From JBBREP01 sp963716525 (GTDB lineage Bacteria; Actinomycetota; Acidimicrobiia; IMCC26256; PALSA-610), in the NCBI GenBank assembly GCA_963716525.1, contig OY970315.1, forward strand, positions 620,001-684,000: a stretch of 64,000 bases of DNA, read 5' to 3'. Below the pieces are notes generated by a model that ran no database searches, was not told the DNA's origin, and saw only the letters and a list, made by a program, of their open reading frames with translations. The first letter of the stretch is position 1, and each line of letters opens with the position of its first letter. Both the position numbers and the translations under genes were made by a program. Shown one piece after another: positions 9,114-17,353 of this stretch.

Positions 9114-10133
9114 TCAGAGCATCGCCAGCGCGCCCGCCGCGGCCACGATCTCCTGGGCCAGGGCGGCGTCGCCCTCGACGGTCATCGGGAAGTCCTCGGC
9201 CGCGATGCGGTCGCCGACGCGCAGGCACCACTCGAGCACCGGCGCACGCACCGTGACGCTCGGCGCCGCCGACGGGTCGCCGCCCGGCCCGAGCGGGATC
9301 ACGAACTCCCGGGCGCCGGGGCCGGTGAGCACGATCCGCGCGGTGCGGCCCGGGTGCACGATGCCGCACACGTCGAGACAGCGCGGGATCAGGGTGGTCG
9401 ACAGCGCCGCCATGTGCCCGAAGGCCGTGCCGGACAGCGGCCGGCGTTCCCGGCCCATCGCCACGTCGATGTCGCCGGCGTGGATCCACGTCTCGAACGC
9501 ACGGAACGTCTCGACGGCCGCGCTCGGCACCTGGTCGGTGAACCACCGCAGCGTCTCGCGCTCCGAGGCCGCCTCGCGTGTGGCGGCGGCGGCGCGCTCC
9601 CACTCGGCGACGATGTCGTCGAACATCCACTCGCGCGTCGCGTCGAGCACCCGACGGGTGCGCTCGTCGTTGTCGGTCTCGTCGATCCTCGCGAAGCGAG
9701 GGTTCGATGCGGAGTCGGTCACCTGGCTCTCCATGCCCGCGAGATGGGCGGTGAGCTGGCGGATCGTGAGGCCGTTGAACGTGGTGCGGTCGAGATCGTC
9801 GGGCGGCACCGTCGCCAGCGCGTCGCGCAGGTAGTCGCATGCCTCGATGTGCGCGGCCTCGGCGGGCGCCACCGACGGGGGCACCAGTGAACGCGGTTCG
9901 CGCGTGGACCGAGCGCGACCAAGCACCGACGAACGCAGCCGGGCCGGCGGGGTGAGCGCCTCGGTGGCGCCGTACCACACCGCTGCGGCGCGCAGGCGCT
10001 CGACGTCGGCCAGCGCTTCGGGCCGGCGCGCGAGGTAGGCCTCGACGCGGGCCGCGTCGCCGGGTTCCACCGCGTCGAGCGCGTAGGCGGCGACGATGTC
10101 GTCGAACTCTTCGGGGGTCAGTGCGGCAGTCAT
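9114..10133 (-). CDS. Anti-sigma factor fused to a mycothiol-dependent maleylpyruvate isomerase (MDMPI) domain
   Basis: A 339-residue fusion. Residues 1-75 (EEFDDIVAAYALDAVEPGDA, then AYLARRPEALADVERL) match the anti-sigma helical domain, but the usual zinc ligands H-x3-C-x2-C are replaced (Tyr, Arg, Ala), as in zinc-free RskA-type proteins. From about residue 95 a DinB/MDMPI domain follows, with the metal triad apparently intact: His in LTAHLAGMESQ and the E-x3-H of ETWIH. An MDMPI C-terminal domain ends the protein. There is no membrane segment, so it is a soluble anti-sigma factor. The ATGA overlap with the upstream ECF sigma gene (10130-10133) couples translation. Inference: mycothiol or metal status controls release of the sigma factor. 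Confidence 0.8.
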   Translation of the reverse strand: MTAALTPEEFDDIVAAYALDAVEPGDAARVEAYLARRPEALADVERLRAAAVWYGATEALTPPARLRSSVLGRARSTREPRSLVPPSVAPAEAAHIEACDYLRDALATVPPDDLDRTTFNGLTIRQLTAHLAGMESQVTDSASNPRFARIDETDNDERTRRVLDATREWMFDDIVAEWERAAAATREAASERETLRWFTDQVPSAAVETFRAFETWIHAGDIDVAMGRERRPLSGTAFGHMAALSTTLIPRCLDVCGIVHPGRTARIVLTGPGAREFVIPLGPGGDPSAAPSVTVRAPVLEWCLRVGDRIAAEDFPMTVEGDAALAQEIVAAAGALAML

Positions 10134-10726
10134 GCGTACAGCTCGATTCCGTGAGCTTCCAATACGTGGGCGATGCGCTGGAGCCCCAGCCGCAGCCGCG
10201 ATTTCGCCGTTCCTTCCGGTATCCCCAGCTCCTCGGCGACCTGCCGGTACGTACGCCCCCCGAAGTACGCGAGTTGGATCGCCTCTCGTTGGTCGGCGGG
10301 GAGGTCGTCCACCGCGGCGCGCACGCGCTCCGCGGCGACGATCGCCATCGCCATCTCGTCGACGTCGGGCACGGCGCTGGCATAGCCCGCCTCGCGCTCT
10401 GCTCGCCGCCGCTTGGCTTCTTCCCTGCGGACCCAATCGACCGAGCGCCGGTGCGCGAGCGTGCCGAGGTAGGTGCGCAGCCGGCCGCGGTCGGGATCGA
10501 ACCGGTCGGCCCGCTCCCAGAGGGTGACGAACACCTCCTGGGTCACGTCCTCGGCGGCGGCCCGGTCACCGATCACACGCGCCGCGAGGCCGTACACGAA
10601 CGCGCCGAACTGGTCGTACAGCTCTTCGAGCGCCCGGCCGTCGCCGGCGACGAGCCGGTCCCGGATCGAGCGTTCCCACTCGGTGGGCACGGTGAGGTCC
10701 ATCGCCATCTGTTCGTCGTGCCCCAT
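10130..10726 (-). CDS. ECF RNA polymerase sigma factor (SigK/SigL-like)
   Basis: A 198-residue sigma-70 family ECF factor. Region 2 is present (LYDQFGAFVYGLAARVIGD, DVTQEVFVTLWERADRFDP, LGTLAHRRSVDWVRR), as is region 4 with a helix-turn-helix (LPADQREAIQLAYFGGRTYR, then LGIPEGTAKSRLRLGLQRI). It recruits core polymerase to its own regulon. The downstream gene overlaps by four bases and encodes its probable anti-sigma factor. Only 55 bases separate its start from the divergent acyl-CoA dehydrogenase, so an autoregulated promoter and the dehydrogenase promoter may share this gap. ATG 10726 is preferred; ATG codons a few residues in are alternatives. Confidence 0.9.
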   Translation of the reverse strand: MGHDEQMAMDLTVPTEWERSIRDRLVAGDGRALEELYDQFGAFVYGLAARVIGDRAAAEDVTQEVFVTLWERADRFDPDRGRLRTYLGTLAHRRSVDWVRREEAKRRRAEREAGYASAVPDVDEMAMAIVAAERVRAAVDDLPADQREAIQLAYFGGRTYRQVAEELGIPEGTAKSRLRLGLQRIAHVLEAHGIELYA

Positions 10727-10781
10727 CGCTGCGGATCACTCCCCGTGACGCTGCCGACCGGACGAGCGTACGCTCGGCGTG

Positions 10782-12050
10782 ATGACTGCAACCGAGACCA
10801 CCAAGAGCCCCTCGGGGCGCGAGCCGCAGGCGAGCGGAGGTGGAGACGACCTGGAGCTCGTCGCCGCCCGCGTCGACGCGCTGCTCGCCGCGCACGACCC
10901 GAAGGCCACCAGCGCGATCGAGTTCCGGGGCGCCCAGTACGACGCCGGCCTCGCGTGGGTGCACTACCCGCAGGGCTACGGCGGCCTCGGGCTGCGCCCG
11001 GTGCTGCAGCGCGAGATCGACCGGCGCCTGCGCGAGGCGGGTGGCCCGGGCACCACCGCCGGCCTGTTCTTCGGCCTCTACCTCGTGGCGCCCACGATCG
11101 TCACCCACGGCAGCGAGTGGGCGAAGCAGCGGTTCCTGCGCCCCATCTTCACCGGCGAGGAATCGTGGTGCCAGCTCTTCAGCGAGCCCAGCGCGGGCTC
11201 CGACCTCGCGTCGCTCGCCACGCGTGCGGTGCGCGACGGCGACGAGTGGGTGGTCAACGGGCAGAAAGTGTGGAACACGCTCGCGCACATCGCCGACTTC
11301 GGGATGCTCGTGACGCGCACCGACCCCGACGTGCCCAAGCACAAGGGCCTCACCTACTTCGCGCTCGACATGCACCAGGCCGGAGTGGAGGTGCGCCCGC
11401 TGCGCCAGATCACGGGCGAGGCCGAGTTCAACGAGGTCTACCTCAGCGACGCCCGCGTGCCCGACAGCCATCGCATCGGCGAGGTGGGCGAAGGATGGCG
11501 GGTATCGCTCACGACGCTGGCGAACGAGCGGGTCACCATCGGCGGCGGCGGCGGCGGCGGTGGCGGCGGTGGTCCGAAGCGCGGTTCCGGCGCGATCGCG
11601 GAAGCGGTGCGCATCTGGCGGGAGGAGACCGTCGACCGCACACCCGAGCGTCGCAACGCGTTGATGAAGGTGTGGTGCGACTCGGAGGTGCTGCGGCTCA
11701 CGAACCTGCGCGCTGCCGCGGCAGCGCGGCAGGGCACCCCGGGACCCGAGGGCTCGATCGCCAAGCTCGCGATCGCGATCAACCAGCAGAAGATCTTCGA
11801 GCTGTGCATCAACCTGCTCGGCGCGCAGGCGCTCGAGGGATTCGACTACACGTTCCGCCGGCCCACACAAGTGTTGCTCGAAGGCACACCAGGAGCGTCG
11901 CGGCACATGTTCCTCCGAACCCGCGCCAACTCGATCGAGGGCGGCACGAGCGAGATCATGAAGAACATCCTCGGCGAGCGCGTGCTCGGCCTGCCCGGTG
12001 AGCCACGCGTCGACAAGGCGCTCCCGTGGAGTCAAGTCCCGCGTTCCTAG
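10782..12050 (+). CDS. Acyl-CoA dehydrogenase (FadE family)
   Basis: A 422-residue FAD-dependent acyl-CoA dehydrogenase that introduces the alpha,beta double bond in beta-oxidation or related catabolism. Typical motifs are CQLFSEPSAGSDLASLAT (FAD/substrate contact), VNGQKVWNTLAHIADFGM, and the C-terminal RANSIEGGTSEIMKNILGER. The helical domain contains an uninterrupted run of 11 glycines (11541-11573) after VTI, replacing a normally short Gly-rich turn. ATG 10782 is preferred over the in-frame GTG just before it. It is divergent from the ECF sigma gene, which may regulate it. The acyl substrate is not determinable; the family includes steroid and branched acyl-CoA enzymes. Confidence 0.9.
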   Translation: MTATETTKSPSGREPQASGGGDDLELVAARVDALLAAHDPKATSAIEFRGAQYDAGLAWVHYPQGYGGLGLRPVLQREIDRRLREAGGPGTTAGLFFGLYLVAPTIVTHGSEWAKQRFLRPIFTGEESWCQLFSEPSAGSDLASLATRAVRDGDEWVVNGQKVWNTLAHIADFGMLVTRTDPDVPKHKGLTYFALDMHQAGVEVRPLRQITGEAEFNEVYLSDARVPDSHRIGEVGEGWRVSLTTLANERVTIGGGGGGGGGGGPKRGSGAIAEAVRIWREETVDRTPERRNALMKVWCDSEVLRLTNLRAAAAARQGTPGPEGSIAKLAIAINQQKIFELCINLLGAQALEGFDYTFRRPTQVLLEGTPGASRHMFLRTRANSIEGGTSEIMKNILGERVLGLPGEPRVDKALPWSQVPRS

Positions 12051-12164
12051 TGCACCATCACCCCGACTGCTCGACGCGCTCATAGCGGAGGGACGAACGG
12101 CAACCGTCATCACCTGACACTCCCACACGCGAACCGAAGTCGGGCTTGACGGTAAAGATGGGGT

Positions 12165-12795
12165 GTGATCGGCCGGTCGGATGCTGCACTCATCGTCGAA
12201 TCGCTAGACGACCCCGCTCGGTTCGGCGTGATCTTCGATCGGCACGCCGAGACGGTCTTTCGGTACCTCGCGCGGCGGATCGGTCCGGACGATGCGAGCG
12301 ATCTGCTTGCTGACGTATTTCTCGCGGCGTTCGAGGCCCGTGTTCGCTACGCCCCGGATTTCGCGACCGCGCTGCCCTGGCTGTACGGAATCGCGTCGAA
12401 CCTGTTGCGGAAGCACTTTCGGCGGCGGGCCGGCGAACTCAGGATGTTGGAGCGCCTCGTCGCGCAGAGCGGGCCGGACGATCGCGTCGACGCGGTGGCG
12501 GGCGTCATCGACGCGCGAACTTCAGGTGCGAGCGATGGCGAAACTGCTCGACGAGCTCCCACCTGGCGAACGCGACGTGTTGCTGCTCCACGCGTGGGAG
12601 GCGCTCACCTACGAGGAGACTGCGAATGCGCTCAACATCCCGGTCGGCACGGTGCGGTCACGGCTGCACCGAACCCGACGCCGCCTTCGCGCCGGGGTGG
12701 ACGAGATCGACCGGATCCGTTCGGTACGCCCCGATCGGCTGACGACGATCCCCGACGCGACGTCGAACGTCTTGACCCGAGAGAAGGAGAAGCTC
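12165..12795 (+). CDS. Sigma-70 family factor, frameshifted, running in frame into purC
   Basis: Region 2 is in the first frame (IFDRHAETVFRYLARRIGPD, ASDLLADVFLAAFEARVRY, LPWLYGIASNLLRKHFRR). Region 4 is in the next frame (MAKLLDELPPGERDVLLLHA, YEETANALNIPVGTVRSRLH). The break is at the CGCGCG run 12512-12517; one more CG gives the continuous reading VIDARELQVRAM. The C-terminal motif LTREKEKLMQAI resembles the ends of related actinobacterial sigma factors and coincides with the first residues of PurC. No stop separates the two genes. No anti-sigma gene is adjacent. GTG 12165 is the start. The frame that keeps region 2 open past the break is not coding. Confidence 0.75.
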
Positions 12796-13602
12796 ATGCA
12801 GGCCATCGAAGGCAAGACCAAGATCATCATCGACGGCGGCGACGGCACCGTGTTGATCCGGAGCAAGGACGACATCACGGCGGGCGACGGAGCGAAGCAC
12901 GACGTCATCGAGGGCAAGGCGGCGTCGTCGACGACGACGACCTGCAACATCTTCCGACTACTCAACAACAATCGCGTGCCGACTCACTTTCTCGAGCGGC
13001 TCGACGCAGTCACCTTTCGGGCGCGCAAGGTCGACATGATCCCTCTCGAACTCGTCGCTCGACGGATCGCGACGGGCAGCTTCCTCGACCGAAACGCCGA
13101 CATCGCCGACGGCACCGTCTTCGGCGACCTCGTCTTCGAGGTCTTCGAGAAGGACGACGCGAACCATGATCCGCTCCTCGAATTCGACTTCGCCCGCGAC
13201 GCGTTGCGGCGTTTCGTACCCAACACGAAGGCGGCGATCCAGCGTGGCGACGCGCACGCCGGCGACCTCATCAGCGAGGAGAGGCTGTCGCACAGTCGCT
13301 ACGCAACGGTCACCGCGGAGCTGCTCGAACAACTTCGCGACCTCACGGTCCGGACATTCGAGATCGTCGAGCACGCATGGGCGCGACTCGGCGGCACGTA
13401 CTTCGACTTCAAGATCGAATGCGGCTTCGACCACGAGACCGGCGCTGTGTTGGTCGCCGACGTCATAGATAGCGACTCCGGGCGACTTCGCTTCGGAGAC
13501 AAGGACATGTCAAAGCAGGCCTACCGCGACGGCAGCCAGTCCTTGCCCGACATCAAGAAGAACTTCGACGAGGTCGCGGAACTCACGACGCGGTTCGTCT
13601 GA
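12796..13602 (+). CDS. purC: SAICAR synthetase (PurC), animal-PAICS-like type
   Basis: A 268-residue phosphoribosylaminoimidazole-succinocarboxamide synthase, joining CAIR and aspartate with ATP in purine synthesis. Motifs are EGKTKIIID at the start, DDITAGDGAKHDVIEGKAA, RRIATGSFL, DDANHDP, and the late VIDSDSGRLRFGDKDMSKQA. The last blocks match the longer eukaryote-style enzyme better than the E. coli type. The start is supported by AAGGAG at 12784-12789, six bases before ATG 12796. The frame is also open upstream into the sigma factor, so a fusion protein cannot be excluded from sequence alone. No other purine gene is nearby, so it may be a second or transferred copy. Confidence 0.88.
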   Translation: MQAIEGKTKIIIDGGDGTVLIRSKDDITAGDGAKHDVIEGKAASSTTTTCNIFRLLNNNRVPTHFLERLDAVTFRARKVDMIPLELVARRIATGSFLDRNADIADGTVFGDLVFEVFEKDDANHDPLLEFDFARDALRRFVPNTKAAIQRGDAHAGDLISEERLSHSRYATVTAELLEQLRDLTVRTFEIVEHAWARLGGTYFDFKIECGFDHETGAVLVADVIDSDSGRLRFGDKDMSKQAYRDGSQSLPDIKKNFDEVAELTTRFV

Positions 13603-13897
13603 GGAACACAGTCCTGGGCATGGTTGCCACGCGCGCCGAACTTGCCGAGAGGCACCTGCAACGGTGCAGCATCCCTCGTCGGCGACGTGTGGCGTGATCG
13701 ACCAAACCGCCCTGTCGAACCGCCCAACGGCCCACGCCGAAGGCCAGATTTGCGCATATCGCGGCGGCTGACCGGCATCGGCCGAGGCACGGCGGGCGCG
13801 CGATGAGGCCACTGGTGTCGCGCGCAGTGGCGCTCGATGATGGCGACAGCGCCTCGGCGAGGTCGGGGATGCAGCCATCGCGAAGCGAGGTGCGAAC
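13603..13897. other. Intergenic gap, no supported gene
   Basis: About 295 bases between the purC stop and the lipoprotein start. The open frames on both strands lack domain signatures and overlap one another. No convincing terminator, promoter or repeat was recognised. It probably holds the lipoprotein promoter and the purC transcript end. Confidence 0.4.
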
Positions 13898-14557
13898 ATG
13901 ACCGGTAATGCGGTAGAGGTCCGATCGCAACGGCGGAGGCGTGCCGCGACGCCCGCTCGGGGGATACTCGGCGCGATTGGCGGGGTGGCAATGCTCGTGC
14001 TCGCTGGTTGTGGCAGTACCAGTACGAGCGGCAGCGCGGCGACGGCGGCCGCTGTGGCGAGTCAATGCAATCGCGGGCCTGGCCTCACAATGACGGCGAC
14101 CAGCCCTAAGTACAAGATGGTGCTTGACGTGAATCCGACCGAAGCGATGTACACGGCTGCCCAAGTCGCGGCGCAGCACCCCACGTCCGGTGAGATGATG
14201 CTGCGAGGCCAGATGACCAACATGTCGGGCGCCGGAGGTTCAGCGTCGACGATGATGGGATCGACCAGCGAGATGAACGGGTCGGGCGGCGCGAACGCTC
14301 GACACCTTGAAGTCCACATCTGCTCGGTGTCGACTGGACATGTCGTCCAGGACGCGCAGCCAACGATCACGTTGGTCGACCACTCCTCGGCGGGGATGGT
14401 CGACAAGGTGTCGGTCGCGGTCATGGAGGGCATTGGCAGCGGCGTGAAGGACCTCCACTACGGCAACAACGTCACGATGTCCGCAGGTCACGCCTACACC
14501 GTGACGGTGCACCTCAACGGCGACACGACGACGTTCAACTTCACCGGTCCCAGCTAG
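13898..14557 (+). CDS. Secreted lipoprotein of unknown function
   Basis: A 219-residue protein with a basic N-region (SQRRRR), a hydrophobic core (ILGAIGGVAMLVLAGC) and a lipobox with Cys about residue 38, so it should be exported and lipid-anchored. The mature part begins with a Ser/Thr/Ala linker and has a Met/Gly/Ser-rich segment (MMLRGQMTNMSG). A beta-rich C-terminus follows with HLEVHICSVSTGHVV, VAVMEGIG and DLHYGNNVTMSAGHAYTVTV. Similar Met-rich lipoproteins occur in actinobacteria without an assigned function. The Met and His residues could bind metal (inference). It stands alone, flanked by intergenic DNA. Confidence 0.75.
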   Translation: MTGNAVEVRSQRRRRAATPARGILGAIGGVAMLVLAGCGSTSTSGSAATAAAVASQCNRGPGLTMTATSPKYKMVLDVNPTEAMYTAAQVAAQHPTSGEMMLRGQMTNMSGAGGSASTMMGSTSEMNGSGGANARHLEVHICSVSTGHVVQDAQPTITLVDHSSAGMVDKVSVAVMEGIGSGVKDLHYGNNVTMSAGHAYTVTVHLNGDTTTFNFTGPS

Positions 14558-14611
14558 CTCGCTCGCGGAGCGCGCAATCGGTGCTGCTGATCGTTGTGGG
14601 ATCATTGCACG

Positions 14612-15368
14612 GTGACCGTGACGATCGCTGGCGATGCGCCGGAAGCCGTCGAGTTGCTTCTTGCCGTTCGGGGCGGTGATATCAACGCGGTTCGACGCTT
14701 GCTCGAAGAGAATCCCGAGTTGAGCCGAGCGCGGTTCGAGGCCCGAGGTGGGACGTCCACGGCACTGCACTTCGTTACCGACTGGCCGGGCTACTTCCCG
14801 AACGGTCCCGACATCGTGCGCCTGATGGTCGACGCCGGCGCCGATCCGAATGCACTCACGACCGGAGGCGGATCGCCCACTCCAGGCCCCGGCTCTGAGA
14901 CCCCGTTGCACTATGCCGCGAGTAGCGACGACGTGGACGTCGCCGCCGCGCTCATCGACGCCGGCGCCAACCTGGAGACCCCCAACGGCTCGATCGGCAC
15001 ACCGCTGGACAATGCCGTGGGCTACGCGTGCTGGCACGTTGCCCGGTTACTCGTGGCGCGCGGCGCGCGGGTCGACAAGATCTGGCACGCGGCTTCCCTC
15101 GGGATGCTCGACCGACTGGACGACCTACTCGGGCCCGACCATGACCCGGAGCGGATTTCCCAAGGCTTCTGGCATGCCTGTGCCGCTGGTCAACGTCGTG
15201 CGGCCGAACGGTTGTTACACGCTCGGTGCCGACCTCAACTGGCAACCGGACTACGCGCACGGCAGCGCGTTGGACGCGGCGACCGGTCGCGGAACACGCC
15301 AGGACAACGTGATCGCATGGCTGCGATCCCTTGGCGCTCAGTCCGCAGAGGCGCCGAAGCAGAGGTGA
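14612..15368 (+). CDS. Ankyrin-repeat protein, frameshifted near C-terminus
   Basis: About 252 residues after repair. Ankyrin repeats are seen in order: VRGGDINAVRRLLEENPELS, TALHFVTDW, LMVDAGADPNALTT, TPLHYAASSDDVDVAAALID, AGANLETPNGSIGTPLDNAV, and HVARLLVARGARVDKIWHAA. The first frame continues to WHACAAGQRRAAERLL, and then the last repeat (LGADLNWQPDYAHGSALDAA) is in the next frame. One missing CG at 15220-15222 (ACGCTCGG) explains it. Residue-level resemblance is to stand-alone soluble actinobacterial ankyrin proteins. The start is uncertain, with GTG 14612 or GTG 14618 the best candidates. The binding partner is unknown. Confidence 0.75.
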
Positions 15369-15428
15369 TATCCGCCTCCGCGTGACCGGCCGCCGTCGGG
15401 TCGCAATCGAGCAAGGCAACGGTGGCGG

Positions 15429-15463
15429 TTGACGCGTGTTCTCTACTTATGTAGAGTTCGGCC
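15429..15463 (+). promoter_or_regulatory. PadR autoregulatory promoter and operator
   Basis: The -35 box TTGACG (15429-15434), a 17-base spacer, and the -10 box TAGAGT (15452-15457) are followed about seven bases later by the PadR GTG start at 15464, so the transcript should be leaderless. A perfect inverted repeat, CTCTAC-TTAT-GTAGAG (15441-15456), fills the end of the spacer and most of the -10 box. Its position would let PadR block polymerase, as in known PadR autorepression. Confidence 0.65.
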
Positions 15464-15940
15464 GTGGCCGTCGAAATACGTCTCACTCCAGCGACTGTGC
15501 GCGTCTTGGACAGTCTGTTGGACTACCAGCAGGAGTGGGCCCACGGTTATGAGTTGCTCGCCGCGACGGGCTTGAAATCCGGATCGCTCTACCCGATTCT
15601 CATGCGACTCGCCGACAAGGGGCTGTTGGACGCCACCTGGGAGCAGGATCCGCCACGAGGTCGTCCCCCGCGCCACCTGTACCGGTTGACTCCCACCGGT
15701 CGAGCCTGCATTCGCGGACTGTCGGCTGCCCCCGTCCGCCGCACACACCGCGACTGCGACCCTCCACATGATCATTGTCGGAGGCTTGCTGCTCGTGGTC
15801 GGCGCCACCCTGGCGCTGCGCCATCGCGGATCGGACCGACAACCGAGCGTCGCGATACTGCGGGCAATCCGGCAGGCGTCCCCAGCGCAACAGCGCGACT
15901 GGATCGATGCGATGCTGGCCGAGTGGGCGGCGATCGGTGA
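15464..15940 (+). CDS. PadR-family transcriptional regulator
   Basis: The first 85 residues are a PadR winged helix: LTPATVRVLDSLLDYQQEW, HGYELLAATGLKSGSLYPIL, RLADKGLLDATWEQ, then the wing RGRPPRHLYRLTPTGRA. The frame stays open to 15940, but its last 55 codons lie over the next gene and look non-coding (Arg/His-rich). The true C-terminus is therefore probably near 15770. In another frame a TGA overlaps the ATG of the next gene (ATGA at 15768), so a frameshift around the TTCGCGG at 15714-15720 is possible. GTG 15464 sits directly after a PadR operator-promoter. The likely target is its own operon with the membrane protein. Confidence 0.8.
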   Translation: MAVEIRLTPATVRVLDSLLDYQQEWAHGYELLAATGLKSGSLYPILMRLADKGLLDATWEQDPPRGRPPRHLYRLTPTGRACIRGLSAAPVRRTHRDCDPPHDHCRRLAARGRRHPGAAPSRIGPTTERRDTAGNPAGVPSATARLDRCDAGRVGGDR

Positions 15941-16634
15941 TCGACGGTCGGCTCGCCGCTTCGCCCGGGGATGCCTGAAAGCCTTCCTGCTCGCACCGAA
16001 GGCGGCCGACAGCACGGCTCGGGCAATCCGCGCCGCGCTCGGCGGGGCGACCGGGTGTGCTGTGGGTTTGGCCGCCTTCGGCATCGTGGCCTATCCCGAT
16101 GTGCGACCCGACATGCGGACCGCGTGGATGTGGTCGCTCTACCTCGTCGTCTTCCTGGCAACGATCGCCGTGCTCACGGTCGTGGGCCTCGCGTTGGCCA
16201 ACCTGGGTACAGCACGGACGCGTCGGGTCGGGCTGCTCGCGGGAACATCGGCCGGGCTCTTCGCTTGGTGGGCCGCCTGGTCGGACACCGTGCTCTCGTC
16301 ATTGCTCGTGATCGTCGTTGCATTGCCCCTCGTCGTCGTGGTCATCCTCATCGCACGACACACCGGACGCCGCGACGAAGCGGCGATCGCGACAGGCTTG
16401 ATGGCGATCATCGCTGCACTGCTCGTGTTCGTCGCCGACGCCACGACGGCCTACGCGACCGGCGGCGGCACGCCGACGCCAGACCTGTTGCACCAGTTCG
16501 CGCACAGTGGCGCGCACAACTACGCAGGATGGGCAATCAGCGAGAACCTCGGTGGCGCGGTGTTCCTCGTGTGCTCGCTCCCGATCATCATCACGATGCT
16601 CGGCGCCGTGGCCGCGCGCCTGGTTGCTAAGTGA
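15768..16634 (+). CDS. Multi-pass membrane protein of unknown function, PadR-linked
   Basis: A 288-residue protein. A first hydrophobic helix (MIIVGGLLLVVGATLAL) is followed by a soluble stretch with QRDWIDAMLAEWAAIGDR and ARRFARGCLKAFLLAP. About six further membrane helices come next (for example LYLVVFLATIAVLTVVGLAL and SLLVIVVALPLVVVVILIA). The W-x-x-A-M-x-A-E plus RRFxxGC pattern is recognisable from actinobacterial membrane proteins encoded directly after small PadR regulators; their function is not known to me. It overlaps the PadR frame and is probably PadR-regulated. Its stop overlaps the aquaporin remnant by eight bases, tail to tail. Confidence 0.7.
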   Translation: MIIVGGLLLVVGATLALRHRGSDRQPSVAILRAIRQASPAQQRDWIDAMLAEWAAIGDRRSARRFARGCLKAFLLAPKAADSTARAIRAALGGATGCAVGLAAFGIVAYPDVRPDMRTAWMWSLYLVVFLATIAVLTVVGLALANLGTARTRRVGLLAGTSAGLFAWWAAWSDTVLSSLLVIVVALPLVVVVILIARHTGRRDEAAIATGLMAIIAALLVFVADATTAYATGGGTPTPDLLHQFAHSGAHNYAGWAISENLGGAVFLVCSLPIIITMLGAVAARLVAK

Positions 16635-17157
16635 TGATCTCTCCGACGACGACGTCGACTTCGACGAGTTCGGTCTCGGGGGGAAACAGCGCGGAATATG
16701 CGAGAGCGGGGCGACGATGAACAGCCATACTTGGTTGAGGGCGTCGCCGCGCACGACGAGTGCGGGACTTGCCCCATCCGTCGGTGCCGAGCCCGACCGA
16801 CTTCGTGTAGCTGCTCGCGCCTTCGAAGATGCCCCAGAGCGCGACGGCGCCCACGAGGCCGCCGAGGAGCTGCGCGATCCAGTAACCCACGGCGTCGATG
16901 ATGGACATGCGCCGAGCGACCACGAACCCCACGGTGACCGCCGGGTTGACGTGGCAGCCGGAGATGGGTCCGAGCGTGTACGCAAGAGCGAGCAGCACCA
17001 GACCGAACGCGAACGCGGTGGTGACAACGCCGGCTGAGATGCTCGACCCTGCGAACTTGAACCCGAAGGACAGCGTTGCCGTCCCGACCGCGAGGATGAC
17101 GAGCAACGCCGTGCCCAAGAACTCCGCGAATAGTCGGCGTCCGGCTGAAGCACTCAT
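16627..17157 (-). pseudogene. Aquaporin/MIP channel remnant lacking its second half-pore
   Basis: The N-terminal half is intact: EFLGTALLVILAVGTATLSF, then GCHVNPAVTVGFVVARR (first NPA box), then IAQLLGGLVGAVALWG and GLGTDGWGKS. The next approximately 65 residues of the family, including the second NPA box and two helices, are absent. A short stretch in another frame (PALVV...ALNQVWLFIVAPL) matches the region after the second NPA, and the original frame resumes for the acidic tail AYSALFPPETELVEVD. This indicates at least two deletions with frame changes, so no working water or glycerol channel can be made. ATG 17157 follows a GGGGGG Shine-Dalgarno-like run. Confidence 0.75.
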
Positions 17158-17353
17158 CTGGCCCCCCAAGAAACGTCTCCGCGAGCCCGAAGTATGGCAC
17201 CGACCTGGACGGTGATCGAGGCCAACGATCGACGCCGAGACGAGGCCGGTCGCGCTACGCCGCTCGCCAGGGTAGGAATACGGGGCATTGCACGGATGTT
17301 CGCCTTGTCACACGCCGGAGTGATCTCGCACTTGGCCGTGTCCGAATGAGGTC

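Noticed and set aside
15464..16634. PadR-membrane protein fusion
   Set aside because: Would need a frameshift near 15714 that I could not support: all three frames between 15715 and 15768 look plausible, and ATG 15768 is a sound start.
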